64,000 bases of DNA from Pseudomonadota bacterium. GTDB taxonomy: Bacteria; Bdellovibrionota; Bdellovibrionia; Bdellovibrionales; JACTMU01. Shown one piece after another: positions 42,974 to 50,988 of the stretch. The position numbers were made by a program, and so were the translations under genes. Location: assembly GCA_014584465.1 (NCBI GenBank), contig JACTMU010000083.1:49644-113643 (forward strand). The letters are read 5' to 3'. The notes beneath the pieces are model-generated. The model was given only the letters and a program-made list of their open reading frames with translations. It was not told where the DNA came from and did not search any database. The stretch's first letter is position 1; each line of letters starts with the position of its first letter.

Positions 42974-45091
42974 TTGAAATTTCAGGCAGCTTGGGTTGTA
43001 GGTGTGGTGTCACTGGTGTTGGCCATTTCGTCAAGTGCTCACGGTGGAGGGAGTAAAAAGTCTCGAAGAACACGTGGCATTCCGACATCCAGTGCGGTTC
43101 GAATTGTCTATGGATTGCCCTCGCAAAATCGAGACAGCACAAAGATCGAAAGTGCAAAGGCAGTTTTAAAAGATCGTAATTCCAACTTCATGGTCACAAT
43201 TGAACTCGAGGAGACGGGGCCCGATTCAGGAACCTTCGCAGGAATATTTGCAATGGGAGCTGGTGAACTCAAGAAGATCTCACCACAGATCTACATTCCA
43301 CCTCAAGAGCTGCTTCAGAATAAGAAGGGTCTAGAGTTGGCAATCAAGATGGTTCAAGAGAAAAAGATCAAGAGTCGTGTCTTCATCTATCGCAAGGAAG
43401 AGGGCGTGCACATCGTGGATGTCTATGACACCAAGGAGCAGGCAAGGGCTGCACGTAAAGCTTACCGTGAGCAGGTGTCTGATCCCTCTCCTGAGCCCAA
43501 GGTGGTAAAAGACAACCCCGTTGTGGATCTTTTGGGAGCTGCACAAATGGCCAAAGAGGAGGCGGAACGAAAAGAGGCGGCAAAAAAGGCGGCCATGCAG
43601 GAGCTGGAGCGGGTTCGCATGGAGCAGGTCGAGCGACAAAAGGCGCTTGAAAGAAAGAAGGAGCAGGAGCGCCTTCAAGCGGCAGAACTTGCGCGAAGAA
43701 AGAAAGAGGCCGGGGAGTTGGCTGAGAAGGCCATGGGGCACTACTTAAAGGGAGAGTTTACTGAGGCGCGAGATCTTTTTGAAAAGAGTGTGGAACTTGA
43801 TCCATCCAATACGACCTACTCCTACCAGTATGGAGTCTCCTTGTACAAGACCAATGAGTTCAACAAGTCCGTTGTGGTTCTTGAAATGGCCGGAGATGCC
43901 AATCCCAACGAAAGAGACTTCTATCTTGGATTGAACTTTCATAAATTGAAGGAAAAAGAGCGTGCACTCAAGGCGTTTCAGAAGGTCCGAAATGCGCAGG
44001 ACAAGGTCTTAAGCCCTTCGGCCGCATTTTACGAAGGGATCATCTTGTTTGAAGAGCATCGCTATGAACCCGCAAAGGACTCTTTTCAATTTGTGTTGGA
44101 CACATCTGAGGATCCCAAGCTTGATGAGCGCGCAGAAGAGTACATTGAACACATCTCTCGAATTCTCTACTACCTTGAAAACAAGGAGAAGCAGTGGATC
44201 TTTACGGGAACGTTTGGGACCAACTACGACTCCAACGTCCTTCTCTTCTCAGATGCCTACGTTCAACAAGATTCACCCTCCGATATGGCGGGAGTTCAAC
44301 TCATCTTTCAGGGGCAGGTGCAGTGGCGGCCCATTTATGAGAAGCAGCATGAGTGGAGCACCAACCTGAGTTATGCAATGACTTCAACGACAAATTCGAG
44401 TTTCCAGGTGGTGGACACCCTGCGAACGGCCGATTACTCTTTGGCCGGGATCAGCATGCCCTACATCTTTAAGGGCACACTTGGCGAGAAGGGTTATCAA
44501 CTCAAAGCATCTCCCTTCTTTGAATCCACAAGCGGCGATCCGGTGGCGGGAGCGAGTCCAACAACCATTTTAAACTCTTTCGGCGCACTCGTTTCCAATA
44601 CGCTTGTGATGACTCAGTTTTGGTTTTCGGTTTATGACATTGAGATTCGAAAGGACAACTCTCTTTTGTCGGTGACCGACCCTAATGATGATGCCTCTGC
44701 GATGAAGTACACGGTGAAGAGCAGTCAGATGTACTTTTTCGATAAAAAGCGAGAACAGGGAATCATTGGCGATCTGGGTTACATTATGAACAGTGCAACA
44801 GGAAAAAACTCCAACTATACGAAGCTCGACCTCGGTGTCACCTATTTACGACCGATTGAGTGGTGGAAACTCTCTTGGCTCGTCAAAGTAGGGCTTTACC
44901 AGCAGAGCTATGCGGACAAAGAGACGCCCAGAAATGACAGCAACAGCTCTCTACTGACAGGTTTTTCAAAGAAATTTGCCGATTGGGTGGCAGCTTCTCT
45001 TACGATGGGCTACATAAACAACGCTTCCAACACCAATCAATACTCCAAATATACGATCGGAACTTCGGTCATTATGACCACCTCTCTCTAG
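42974..45091 (+). CDS. Exported coiled-coil/TPR protein with a C-terminal beta-barrel
   Basis: A 705-residue protein with a TTG start well supported by GGAGGGGGAGAG. After the signal (VVGVVSLVLAISSSAHG) comes a folded region (about 30-170), a charged Ala/Glu/Lys/Arg coiled coil (190-255) and TPR units (LKGEFTEARDLFEKSVELDP, NTTYSYQYGVSLYKTNEFNK). From about 415 to the end it is beta-rich (FTGTFGTNYDSNVLLFSDAY onward) and looks like an outer-membrane barrel. TPR-plus-barrel architecture recalls porin-like secretion or assembly factors, or GltH-like proteins. The TAG stop uses the first G of a repeat (45091), and the last residues MTTSL do not end in an aromatic residue, so the barrel may be slightly truncated. 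Confidence 0.8.
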   Translation: MKFQAAWVVGVVSLVLAISSSAHGGGSKKSRRTRGIPTSSAVRIVYGLPSQNRDSTKIESAKAVLKDRNSNFMVTIELEETGPDSGTFAGIFAMGAGELKKISPQIYIPPQELLQNKKGLELAIKMVQEKKIKSRVFIYRKEEGVHIVDVYDTKEQARAARKAYREQVSDPSPEPKVVKDNPVVDLLGAAQMAKEEAERKEAAKKAAMQELERVRMEQVERQKALERKKEQERLQAAELARRKKEAGELAEKAMGHYLKGEFTEARDLFEKSVELDPSNTTYSYQYGVSLYKTNEFNKSVVVLEMAGDANPNERDFYLGLNFHKLKEKERALKAFQKVRNAQDKVLSPSAAFYEGIILFEEHRYEPAKDSFQFVLDTSEDPKLDERAEEYIEHISRILYYLENKEKQWIFTGTFGTNYDSNVLLFSDAYVQQDSPSDMAGVQLIFQGQVQWRPIYEKQHEWSTNLSYAMTSTTNSSFQVVDTLRTADYSLAGISMPYIFKGTLGEKGYQLKASPFFESTSGDPVAGASPTTILNSFGALVSNTLVMTQFWFSVYDIEIRKDNSLLSVTDPNDDASAMKYTVKSSQMYFFDKKREQGIIGDLGYIMNSATGKNSNYTKLDLGVTYLRPIEWWKLSWLVKVGLYQQSYADKETPRNDSNSSLLTGFSKKFADWVAASLTMGYINNASNTNQYSKYTIGTSVIMTTSL

Positions 45092-45122
45092 GGGCTCTCC
45101 GGTAATTCCATTTTTGCCGATT
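45091..45122 (+). repeat. Terminal-repeat-like sequence, copy 2, at the barrel gene stop
   Basis: GGGGCTCTCCGGTAATTCC and onward to 45122 matches the copy at 28122-28153 inversely at 31 of 32 positions. TA of the TAG stop codon precedes it, as TA borders the other copy. GGCTCT and ATTTTTGCC inside also recall the arm of the 42756 element (GGCTCT, ATTTTGCC). Confidence 0.6.
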
Positions 45123-45140
45123 TCTATAAGTTTTCCTTAT

Positions 45141-45198
45141 ACCTTCGTTGAGCCTCCTCGAGTTAGCGCCTCTGGCTAGCCCTTCGTCGGCCCGCCTC
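45141..45198 (-). repeat. 58-nt block shared with the core of the 42756 element
   Basis: The minus strand aligns without gaps to 42811-42868 on the plus strand, 48 of 58 bases identical. The best-kept part is AGAGGCGCTAACT with GCTAGC just before it. GTTAGC (on the plus strand) can pair with GCTAGC downstream around the GCCTCTG loop. Together with the 45091 repeat this looks like a second, partial member of the same element family. Confidence 0.6.
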
Positions 45199-45255
45199 CT
45201 CTGCGCACAGAGAGCAGAGCCGAAAAAGTTTGCCATAGGGTCTTCATGAAACCTC

Positions 45256-46455
45256 TCAGAGGGTTGAAGATGAACCTGCTTGTCTGAGATTGGACTTCTG
45301 ATGTCGAACAAATCTGCTCTTGGCGGAACCAATTTTGTCCAACGTCCGTTCGACGGCTTTGTCCCAATGGTTATGGGACAGCCACTTCTTATTCAACATC
45401 AGATATTCACCGATTGAGGGACAACGTGTGGGATGACAGCCGGGTATGTTGTCCATCTTAGGATCCACAAGTTGAAAGACGAAGAGGGGTGCGTAGAGAC
45501 CCTCGGAGTAGGTGAAAATCAAGGAGTCAGAGAGTTCTCGAAGATTCACGAAGATATTGGGGTTGGCTGTGGGTTGGGCCATGATGATCACAAGACTTCG
45601 TAGGGCCCCCGACATGGTGAGAGTCAATGTCTTAGGGTCGCGGATCGTGGAGAGGATCTTCTTCCACTCAAGGCCAAAACTTCGCAGATGGTACTCGGCC
45701 TTTTCAAAGTAGAGAAGTTCATCTCGAAACTTATGGTCGAAGTACTGCTCGGGGCTTAAGTTGTTCATGAGATCTGAGGAGATCAGTGCATTGAACCTTC
45801 GTGTTGAGTCTGAGGTCCTTTCGCCACGTTTGACGGCTTCGTCATAGAGAAGTTCATGGAGAATGATTCCGGCGCGAACGGTTGCGGGAGCTTGATCCCA
45901 AATCTCTTTTCGGAACATATATTTAAGTTCCCCTGGACCTGGCCAGGCTACAAAAAGTGCAAAACTCTCTCTCTTGTAGGGGGGAGGTGGATCCAACAAA
46001 TTGGTGTAGTCTTTAGGGTCGGCAAAACGCACTCGGTCCAGGAGAGAATTGTCCATCCGGGGCAGCAGCTCCTTCACCTTCTCTTGAAGTTTGAGTGCAA
46101 GTGGAAGGTCGAGCCGCTTCAAACGATCCAGAACATATGAGAGGTGTTCTTGATAGGTGGGGCCGGGGCCCATCTCAATCTTCGTTGAGAGGCGCGAGGT
46201 CCACTCCCAAAAGTCATAGAGCTGAACGTCACCATGGGAATCTGGACCTGTGTTGATCACTGCAAATCCGCCCGATCCCACGTCCGTTCCACCGGCAGAC
46301 ATCACCTCACCCCGGACATGGAACGCAAGAAGAAAGAGTCCTATACAGAGCCATTGAGGAAGAGGTCCAAAGCAAAGCCCTACATGGTTCCATCTATGAG
46401 TCCTACGAACAGGAATTCTACGAACAGAAATTCTACGTAAAAGATTAGGTTTCAT
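45256..46455 (-). CDS. Exported protein of unknown function, paired with a TIGR02147-type regulator
   Basis: A 399-residue protein with an Arg-rich N-terminus (RRISVRRIPVRRTHR, from short DNA repeats) and a hydrophobic segment (WLCIGLFLLAFHVRG) likely to be a signal. It is followed by AGGTDVGSGGFAVIN. A helix ILHELLYDEAVKRGERTSDSTR with HE resembles a degenerate metal site, but no full protease motif is seen. The C-terminus is helical. AAGGA lies seven bases before the ATG, and the gene overlaps the upstream regulator gene by 11 nt. Such exported proteins beside TIGR02147 regulators are common in Bdellovibrio. Function is unknown. Confidence 0.75.
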   Translation of the reverse strand: MKPNLLRRISVRRIPVRRTHRWNHVGLCFGPLPQWLCIGLFLLAFHVRGEVMSAGGTDVGSGGFAVINTGPDSHGDVQLYDFWEWTSRLSTKIEMGPGPTYQEHLSYVLDRLKRLDLPLALKLQEKVKELLPRMDNSLLDRVRFADPKDYTNLLDPPPPYKRESFALFVAWPGPGELKYMFRKEIWDQAPATVRAGIILHELLYDEAVKRGERTSDSTRRFNALISSDLMNNLSPEQYFDHKFRDELLYFEKAEYHLRSFGLEWKKILSTIRDPKTLTLTMSGALRSLVIIMAQPTANPNIFVNLRELSDSLIFTYSEGLYAPLFVFQLVDPKMDNIPGCHPTRCPSIGEYLMLNKKWLSHNHWDKAVERTLDKIGSAKSRFVRHQKSNLRQAGSSSTL

Positions 46456-47296
46456 GGTTGGTCCTTTCTCGAGTAGAGCTTACGACCTTCGTAAGCGGAA
46501 AGAGCTGTAGGTTGAGTTGGTACACCTCTGTGCAATTGCCATCCATAAGAAAATCGGCAAGCTTTTGACGAAACTCGGTGATCATCTTCTTTGCTTCAAG
46601 AACTCTCTTTGGATCTGCGGCAAAGGTTGCCCCTGAAAAATCCCTTCGTTCAAAATCAATGGTCAAAGGTGTCTGATGGACCGCGTGCTGGGCCTTCTCC
46701 ATCATCTGGGAGTGAAACCCACGAACCTCTGCATGGCTCTTGAGCGTTGGGATCTGCATCTTTTGTTCCGACTTGATCCAGGAGCTTCCATGGATCTTCA
46801 GAAATCCGCCCTCAATAAGTCGGTCAATGGCATCTCGGGCCTGTCGAGGGGTGATGGACAAGCGTTCGGCAATCCATTGAGTGGAAGATTCAAAGTGTCG
46901 GCAGGTCGTCAACTCCAATATGGCAAGGTCATACCAGTTTTCAAGTATTCGAAGCGACTGGCGATTTTCAGGGAGAATCGTCCAATCGCTCTGAAAGTTT
47001 CGGGTGATGAAGGTCTCTCGCTCTTTGACCCCTTTGATTTCAAGCAAGGTGAGCGTCTTGATCAGTGTGTCAGCCTCAGATTTGGTCATCCTGAGTGCAC
47101 GTGCAATCTTCATGGCACAATCAAAAGGGAGTCTCTTTTTGCCACGAAAGCAGAGACTTAAGAAAGGGGGACTTACGCCAATGTCCCGTGCAAGGGCGCG
47201 CAGTGAGTATTGTGGATGTCGATCCAGTTTGTCGACAAACTTCTTTTGAAGTTGTGAGACGATGGCTTCTCGGATCTGCTCTTCTGAAATCTGCAT
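46445..47296 (-). CDS. TIGR02147-family regulator (DUF4423-like) with N-terminal HTH
   Basis: A 283-residue protein. The N-terminal helix-turn-helix YSLRALARDIGVSPPFLSLCFRGKKRLP resembles an XRE-type HTH. The middle WYDLAILELTTC and AERLSITPRQARDAIDRLIEGGFL is a winged-helix-like TIGR02147 segment. The C-terminal part, with LNLQLFPLTK, closes it in the typical way. The family is known from Fibrobacter and Bdellovibrio and is thought to be regulatory. GGAGG at suitable distance favours the ATG at 47296 over one at 47305. It overlaps the exported-protein gene, suggesting joint expression. Confidence 0.85.
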   Translation of the reverse strand: MQISEEQIREAIVSQLQKKFVDKLDRHPQYSLRALARDIGVSPPFLSLCFRGKKRLPFDCAMKIARALRMTKSEADTLIKTLTLLEIKGVKERETFITRNFQSDWTILPENRQSLRILENWYDLAILELTTCRHFESSTQWIAERLSITPRQARDAIDRLIEGGFLKIHGSSWIKSEQKMQIPTLKSHAEVRGFHSQMMEKAQHAVHQTPLTIDFERRDFSGATFAADPKRVLEAKKMITEFRQKLADFLMDGNCTEVYQLNLQLFPLTKVVSSTRERTNHET

Positions 47297-47361
47297 CAAA
47301 ATCATCCTCCGACGACCAAAAAGGCGACGTTCTAAAAATCTCCCAGAGGAGACCCTCTTCC

Positions 47362-47399
47362 ACCCGATCTGAAATCAAAAATGGGTTAAAACCCATGAA
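47362..47399. repeat. AACCCGGATCT dispersed repeat, variant copy
   Basis: ACCCGATCTGAAATCAAAAA followed by TGGGTTAAAACCCATGAA, close to 21643-21682 except for a lost G and a few changes. ATGGGTT and AACCCAT here are complementary (a 7-bp hairpin). It lies 66 nt upstream of the regulator's start in the 365-nt gap 47306-47670. Confidence 0.6.
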
Positions 47400-47503
47400 G
47401 GTCACCACCCAATTCGAGTTGAAGCTCGGTTAACAGCAGGTCACTATCGGAATCTACGCAAGAGGTCAAGATCGAAGTTTCCTAGACAATATCTCATCAA
47501 TTT

Positions 47504-47525
47504 GTGTTAGCTACATGGTTAACAC
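47504..47525. promoter_or_regulatory. GTGTTA-TAACAC inverted repeat, possible operator
   Basis: GTGTTA (47504-47509) and TAACAC (47520-47525) are perfect 6-bp arms with a 10-nt spacer. It lies in the divergent gap between the TIGR02147 regulator and the propeller gene, so regulator binding is possible. No half-site is known to me for this family. Confidence 0.3.
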
Positions 47526-47670
47526 TTCGATTTTCGAGCTACTCAATCGGATCGTTGGATTCTAAAATTGGGTTTCAAATTTGGTTTGGGGCGGATCCTA
47601 GAAGTTCAGCTCAAGCGCTTTTAGGAGTCTGCACCACAAGGTAACTTGTTTCACAAAGAGAGGAGTTTTT

Positions 47671-48651
47671 ATGAAGAAGTATCTAGCCTTAATGGCGCTG
47701 ATCGCAACCCAAAATCTTTCAGGAGGAGATGAACCCTTTGAAAGCAAGGCCATCAGTGGTTTGGCCCCTGCTGCAGAGGCTTACTTTTCGCCCGACAGTC
47801 AAAGCCTCATCTTCAATGCAAAGTTCAATAGTGATGAGACCTACTTTGTCTATACGGCACGGACCGATGGAAGTGACGTAAGAAAGATCAACGGATGGGG
47901 GGCCGATGGTTGCTCCTTTTACTTTCCAGCTGGGGATAAGATCATATGGACGTCGACCCGCGACTTTCCAAGTTGGCCCGGCGACTACTCAGATCCTGAC
48001 AATTACCCTCAAGGATCTGAACTTTATGTCTCAGATCTCCAAGGCAACAACGTTCAACGCATGACCAACAATACCTACTATGATGCTGAGGTTTCGGTCT
48101 CTCCAGATGGAAAGCACATTCTCTTCACACGACAGATGGATGGGATGTTGGATCTTTGGATCATGAATTCCGATGGAACCGATGAGCGTCAGCTCACCTT
48201 TACTCCTGAGTGGCAAGAGGGTGGTTCTTTCTTTATGCCCGACAATGACACTATCATCTTTCGCGCATGGAAACGAAGTGATCAAGGTCGAGGTGGCGGT
48301 CTTCCCATGACTCTCTTTACAATCAACAAAGAGGGAAAGAGTCTCACTCAACTCACTTCAGATCCAGGAACGAATTGGGCCCCCTATCCCGCTCCAGATG
48401 GCAAGCACGTTGCCTTTGTGAAACTTCTTCCTGGACACAACTATGAGATCTTTTTGCGAAACATCGAAACAGGCGAAGAGTTGCAGCTTACGAACAGTCC
48501 GTCGTTTGATGGGTTTCCTGCCATCTCTCCTGACGGAAAGTGGCTTGCCTACTCATCCAGCCGCAATTCACCGGCAGGAAGTCACTCTTTGGGTCTCTTC
48601 TTGATGGACATCTCATCGCTCAACTTGGGAAGTGCAACTTCCAAGAAGTAG
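47671..48651 (+). CDS. TolB-like beta-propeller (PD40 repeat) exported protein
   Basis: A 326-residue protein with a short signal-like N-terminus (KYLALMALIATQNLSGG) and PD40/TolB-type propeller blades: AYFSPDSQSLIFNA, VSVSPDGKHILFTRQ, SFFMPDNDTIIFRA, YPAPDGKHVAFVK and PAISPDGKWLAYSS. LWIMNSDGTDERQLT is a typical TolB blade linker. It lacks the TolB N-terminal domain, so it is not TolB itself. It may bind a partner or a sugar in the periplasm. AGAGAGGAG lies upstream of the ATG. No operon partner downstream is evident, since a strong hairpin follows. Confidence 0.82.
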   Translation: MKKYLALMALIATQNLSGGDEPFESKAISGLAPAAEAYFSPDSQSLIFNAKFNSDETYFVYTARTDGSDVRKINGWGADGCSFYFPAGDKIIWTSTRDFPSWPGDYSDPDNYPQGSELYVSDLQGNNVQRMTNNTYYDAEVSVSPDGKHILFTRQMDGMLDLWIMNSDGTDERQLTFTPEWQEGGSFFMPDNDTIIFRAWKRSDQGRGGGLPMTLFTINKEGKSLTQLTSDPGTNWAPYPAPDGKHVAFVKLLPGHNYEIFLRNIETGEELQLTNSPSFDGFPAISPDGKWLAYSSSRNSPAGSHSLGLFLMDISSLNLGSATSKK

Positions 48652-48681
48652 GTTGTGACTTTGTATCTCAAAAGAAGGGCT

Positions 48682-48709
48682 GTCGCGAGGTCCTCAAGGA
48701 CTTCGCGAC
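48682..48709 (+). terminator. Strong hairpin after the propeller gene
   Basis: GTCGCGAGGTCCT and AGGACTTCGCGAC pair over 13 bp with one G-T wobble and two central bases. It begins 31 nt after the stop. The following TTGCTTG is not a clear U-tract. The outer GTCGCGA / TCGCGAC arms repeat the motif seen at 22486-22510. Confidence 0.5.
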
Positions 48710-48857
48710 TTGCTTGAACCTCACTTCCATGGACGATGAAATCACCTCGCCCAGTTTCCTATTTGAGGATCTGGGCAACAACTCTTTTTTGATGCTAATT
48801 CTTTTTACGAAGATCTCTTGTTTGTGGTAAAGAAGATGACTCGGTTTTACCTCTTGC

Positions 48858-49472
48858 TTGAGATTCCTGTGCAAGATGGGGCAACACAAAGAGTGGGAGA
48901 GGTTTGTGGCCAAGAGTGAGAAACAAAAGAGCAAAAAGAGAGCTGTCAAGAAGCCTCGTGGAAGATCTGCCAAATCGGAACCGTTGAAGCGTCGTCGTGT
49001 GTCGCCCAAAAGAGATGAGGAATTGCCTGTTACGGTAGGAATGCTGAATGGTGTTCGAGACGAGCTCAAAGCAGATATTGCCTCCGTTGCATTTGAAGTG
49101 AAGGCTATGGCCATTCGATTCGATGCTCGTTTCAAAAAATCTGATCAGAGATTCAAGAGTATCGATCGTCGATTTGAACAGATTGACCAGTGATTTGAGC
49201 GAATCGAGGCACGATTCGATAAGATGGATGATCAATTTCGAGCCATTGATGCACGATTTACTGAGATGGATGCCAAGTTTGAACGGGTGCTTTCAGAGAT
49301 ATTTCGAATTGGTGTGTTGGTGGAAGAGCAAAACAACCGTAATCGTTTTGTGCTCGACGGCTATGCAAGCCTCTACGAACGGCAGGAGAGATTTGAAGCC
49401 ACCATGAACAGGCGCATGGACGGGTTGGAAGAGATCATTCGAAGTTGGTCAAAATCCAAAGGGAGCGTATAA
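48858..49472 (+). pseudogene. Heptad-repeat coiled-coil protein interrupted by an in-frame TGA
   Basis: One frame runs from 48858 to 49472 with a single TGA at 49191-49193. The N-terminal part is basic (KKRAVKKPRGR). A seven-residue repeat with RF or QF at its end then runs through FDARF, KKSDQRF, KSIDRRF, EQIDQ(stop)F, ERIEARF, DKMDDQF, RAIDARF and TEMDAKF. The stop falls exactly where Arg is expected, so a CGA to TGA change is the simplest reading. Both halves keep good codon use, so the change looks recent. The start is uncertain (TTG 48858, ATG 48876 or GTG 48906). The intact protein would be a coiled coil of about 200 residues. Confidence 0.7.
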
Positions 49473-49595
49473 TTTTTAGAACGGACTCTATCTTTTCAAC
49501 GGCCCACAGTGGGACATTCACGAGTTCGTAGGTGACCTCTTGAGCGCCTTTTCCCATAAGGACTCGGGTTTGACTCTTCATTGAGGAATAGAGGA

Positions 49596-50339
49596 TTACT
49601 TGTTTGCTTCGATTTGAGCTTCCACCTCTTTAAGGCGTTCCCTCAGGCGCTCCGCAAAGGGGCCTTCGGGAGCCTCTTCAATGGCCTCGACGAGCATCTG
49701 CCTGGCCGCAAGGGCTTGCCCAAGCTTTGTGCGTATCTTTGCAGCCAGTGAGAAGACCCATTGAGGCGCACCAAGGCGCCCCGCCTGCTCAAGAAGCTCC
49801 ACCCCCCGCCGGGCATCGCCAACCTCAAAGAGAAAGTGGTAGGCCGCCCGATACGCAAGCTGGCTGTCGTTTGGATAGATCTTGAGTCCCTTCTCGTAGA
49901 TTCGCGCCGCTCCCTCGCGATCATCCACCAGAATGCTCAGTGCCGTCCCCCCCGAGAGGTAGGGCAATCGAAACCTCGGTGAAAGATCGGTAATCGCCTC
50001 CAGCATGTGGTAGACCCACCCAAGATGACACTTCGACGGCGCCCGCTCAATGCGTTCCGCACCGAGCTCGGAAACGCGTAAGGGTACTGACGGCGATTTT
50101 TCGTCCTTCGAGGCATGGTAAGTACACTGGTGCATATCCTGAATCACACGAATCCAAAGAGCGTCGGCCGTCGTGTTTCGGTGGCCGAACGTGAAATAGG
50201 AGAGCGACCTTGGTGGAACAAAGAACAAATGTTTCGAATCTGCGTTTGGTAAAATAGGATTAAGATCAGAAAAGAAATAGAGCATGGTAAAGCCAAGGAT
50301 GGAGACAGGTAGATATCGTTGCCAATTGGTTTTACTCAT
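49596..50339 (-). CDS. Membrane-anchored TPR protein downstream of pilA
   Basis: A 247-residue protein with one N-terminal membrane segment (LPVSILGFTMLYFFSDL) and a periplasmic TPR part (GAARIYEKGLKIYPNDSQLAYRAAYHF, RRGVELLEQAGRLGAPQWV, AARQMLVEAIEEAPEG). It follows pilA on the same strand after a 73-nt gap with a hairpin. TPR proteins often help pilus assembly, so a pilus role is possible, but position is the only support. Its DNA is somewhat richer in G and C than that of its neighbours. Confidence 0.72.
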   Translation of the reverse strand: MSKTNWQRYLPVSILGFTMLYFFSDLNPILPNADSKHLFFVPPRSLSYFTFGHRNTTADALWIRVIQDMHQCTYHASKDEKSPSVPLRVSELGAERIERAPSKCHLGWVYHMLEAITDLSPRFRLPYLSGGTALSILVDDREGAARIYEKGLKIYPNDSQLAYRAAYHFLFEVGDARRGVELLEQAGRLGAPQWVFSLAAKIRTKLGQALAARQMLVEAIEEAPEGPFAERLRERLKEVEAQIEANK

Positions 50340-50352
50340 ATTGAGGGCTACC

Positions 50353-50390
50353 CCACTTCTTCAATTTATTTTGACTTCATTGAGAAGTGG
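50353..50390 (-). terminator. Hairpin between pilA and the TPR gene
   Basis: CCACTTCTTCAAT (50353-50365) pairs with ATTGAGAAGTGG (50379-50390) with one bulged base and a 13-nt loop. It begins 22 nt beyond the pilA stop. No U-tract follows, but it could attenuate read-through from a strongly expressed pilin gene. Confidence 0.4.
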
Positions 50391-50412
50391 AGTCTTTGCA
50401 TGCAAATTTTCT

Positions 50413-50988
50413 TTATAGATCGACTACAACATTAGTTAAAGTTTTGTTTTGATCAATGGACCATTCATCCGCGGCGGCTGCTTGTGCTCCGCCGAGCTCG
50501 CCGGCTGCACACGCACGGAACGTATCGGCCCCTGCGGTACTTGTTACGTCATAGGCACATGCTGCAACTGTTGGCGTGGTAGCGCCATAAGCCCTGGAAC
50601 ATGGTGCCCCAACAACCGCGCACCATGCGTCCGTATCTTTATAGACTCCACCACCCGTGGTATTGTACCCGCTCAAACATCCCGTATTGCTCTCAGCGGT
50701 GTTACCAAATCCTGCTCGGTAAATCAAAGCTCCTTCTGGTCGAAATCCCGCTCGATCAATAAAAGGCGTATAGCACTCATATTCTTGATTGTATGCCTGC
50801 TCAGCAAGAAATATTCCTGAAAGAAGGCCTTTTGCCTCAGATTGCCGTGCTTTCCTCTGAAATCTCTGGTAGTTCGGGATTGCGATTGCGGATAGGATTC
50901 CGATGATGGCGACGACGACCATCAACTCGACGAGCGAGAAACCTCGTGAATTTCCTGTTCGTACTCTTACTTGTTTGGTTGGATTCAT
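50413..50988 (-). CDS. pilA: Type IV major pilin-like protein PilA
   Basis: A 191-residue prepilin. The leader ends SRG, and the mature part begins FSLVELMVVVAIIGILSAIA with Glu at position 5, the classic prepilin peptidase site and N-methylated helix. The globular part has a likely disulfide (Cys in YECYTPF and GCLSGYNTTGGG) and ends NVVVDL. AGAGGTG lies upstream of the ATG. Pilins of this kind build pili for twitching and, in Bdellovibrio, prey entry. No other pil gene is nearby except possibly the TPR gene. No sigma-54 promoter pattern was seen upstream. Confidence 0.92.
   Translation of the reverse strand: MNPTKQVRVRTGNSRGFSLVELMVVVAIIGILSAIAIPNYQRFQRKARQSEAKGLLSGIFLAEQAYNQEYECYTPFIDRAGFRPEGALIYRAGFGNTAESNTGCLSGYNTTGGGVYKDTDAWCAVVGAPCSRAYGATTPTVAACAYDVTSTAGADTFRACAAGELGGAQAAAADEWSIDQNKTLTNVVVDL

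Noticed and set aside
28122..45122. Glt module 2 as cargo of a 17-kb composite transposon bounded by the two 32-nt repeats
   Set aside because: The TA-bordered outer ends of both repeats face the module, so any element they belong to would extend away from it. No transposase gene is present.
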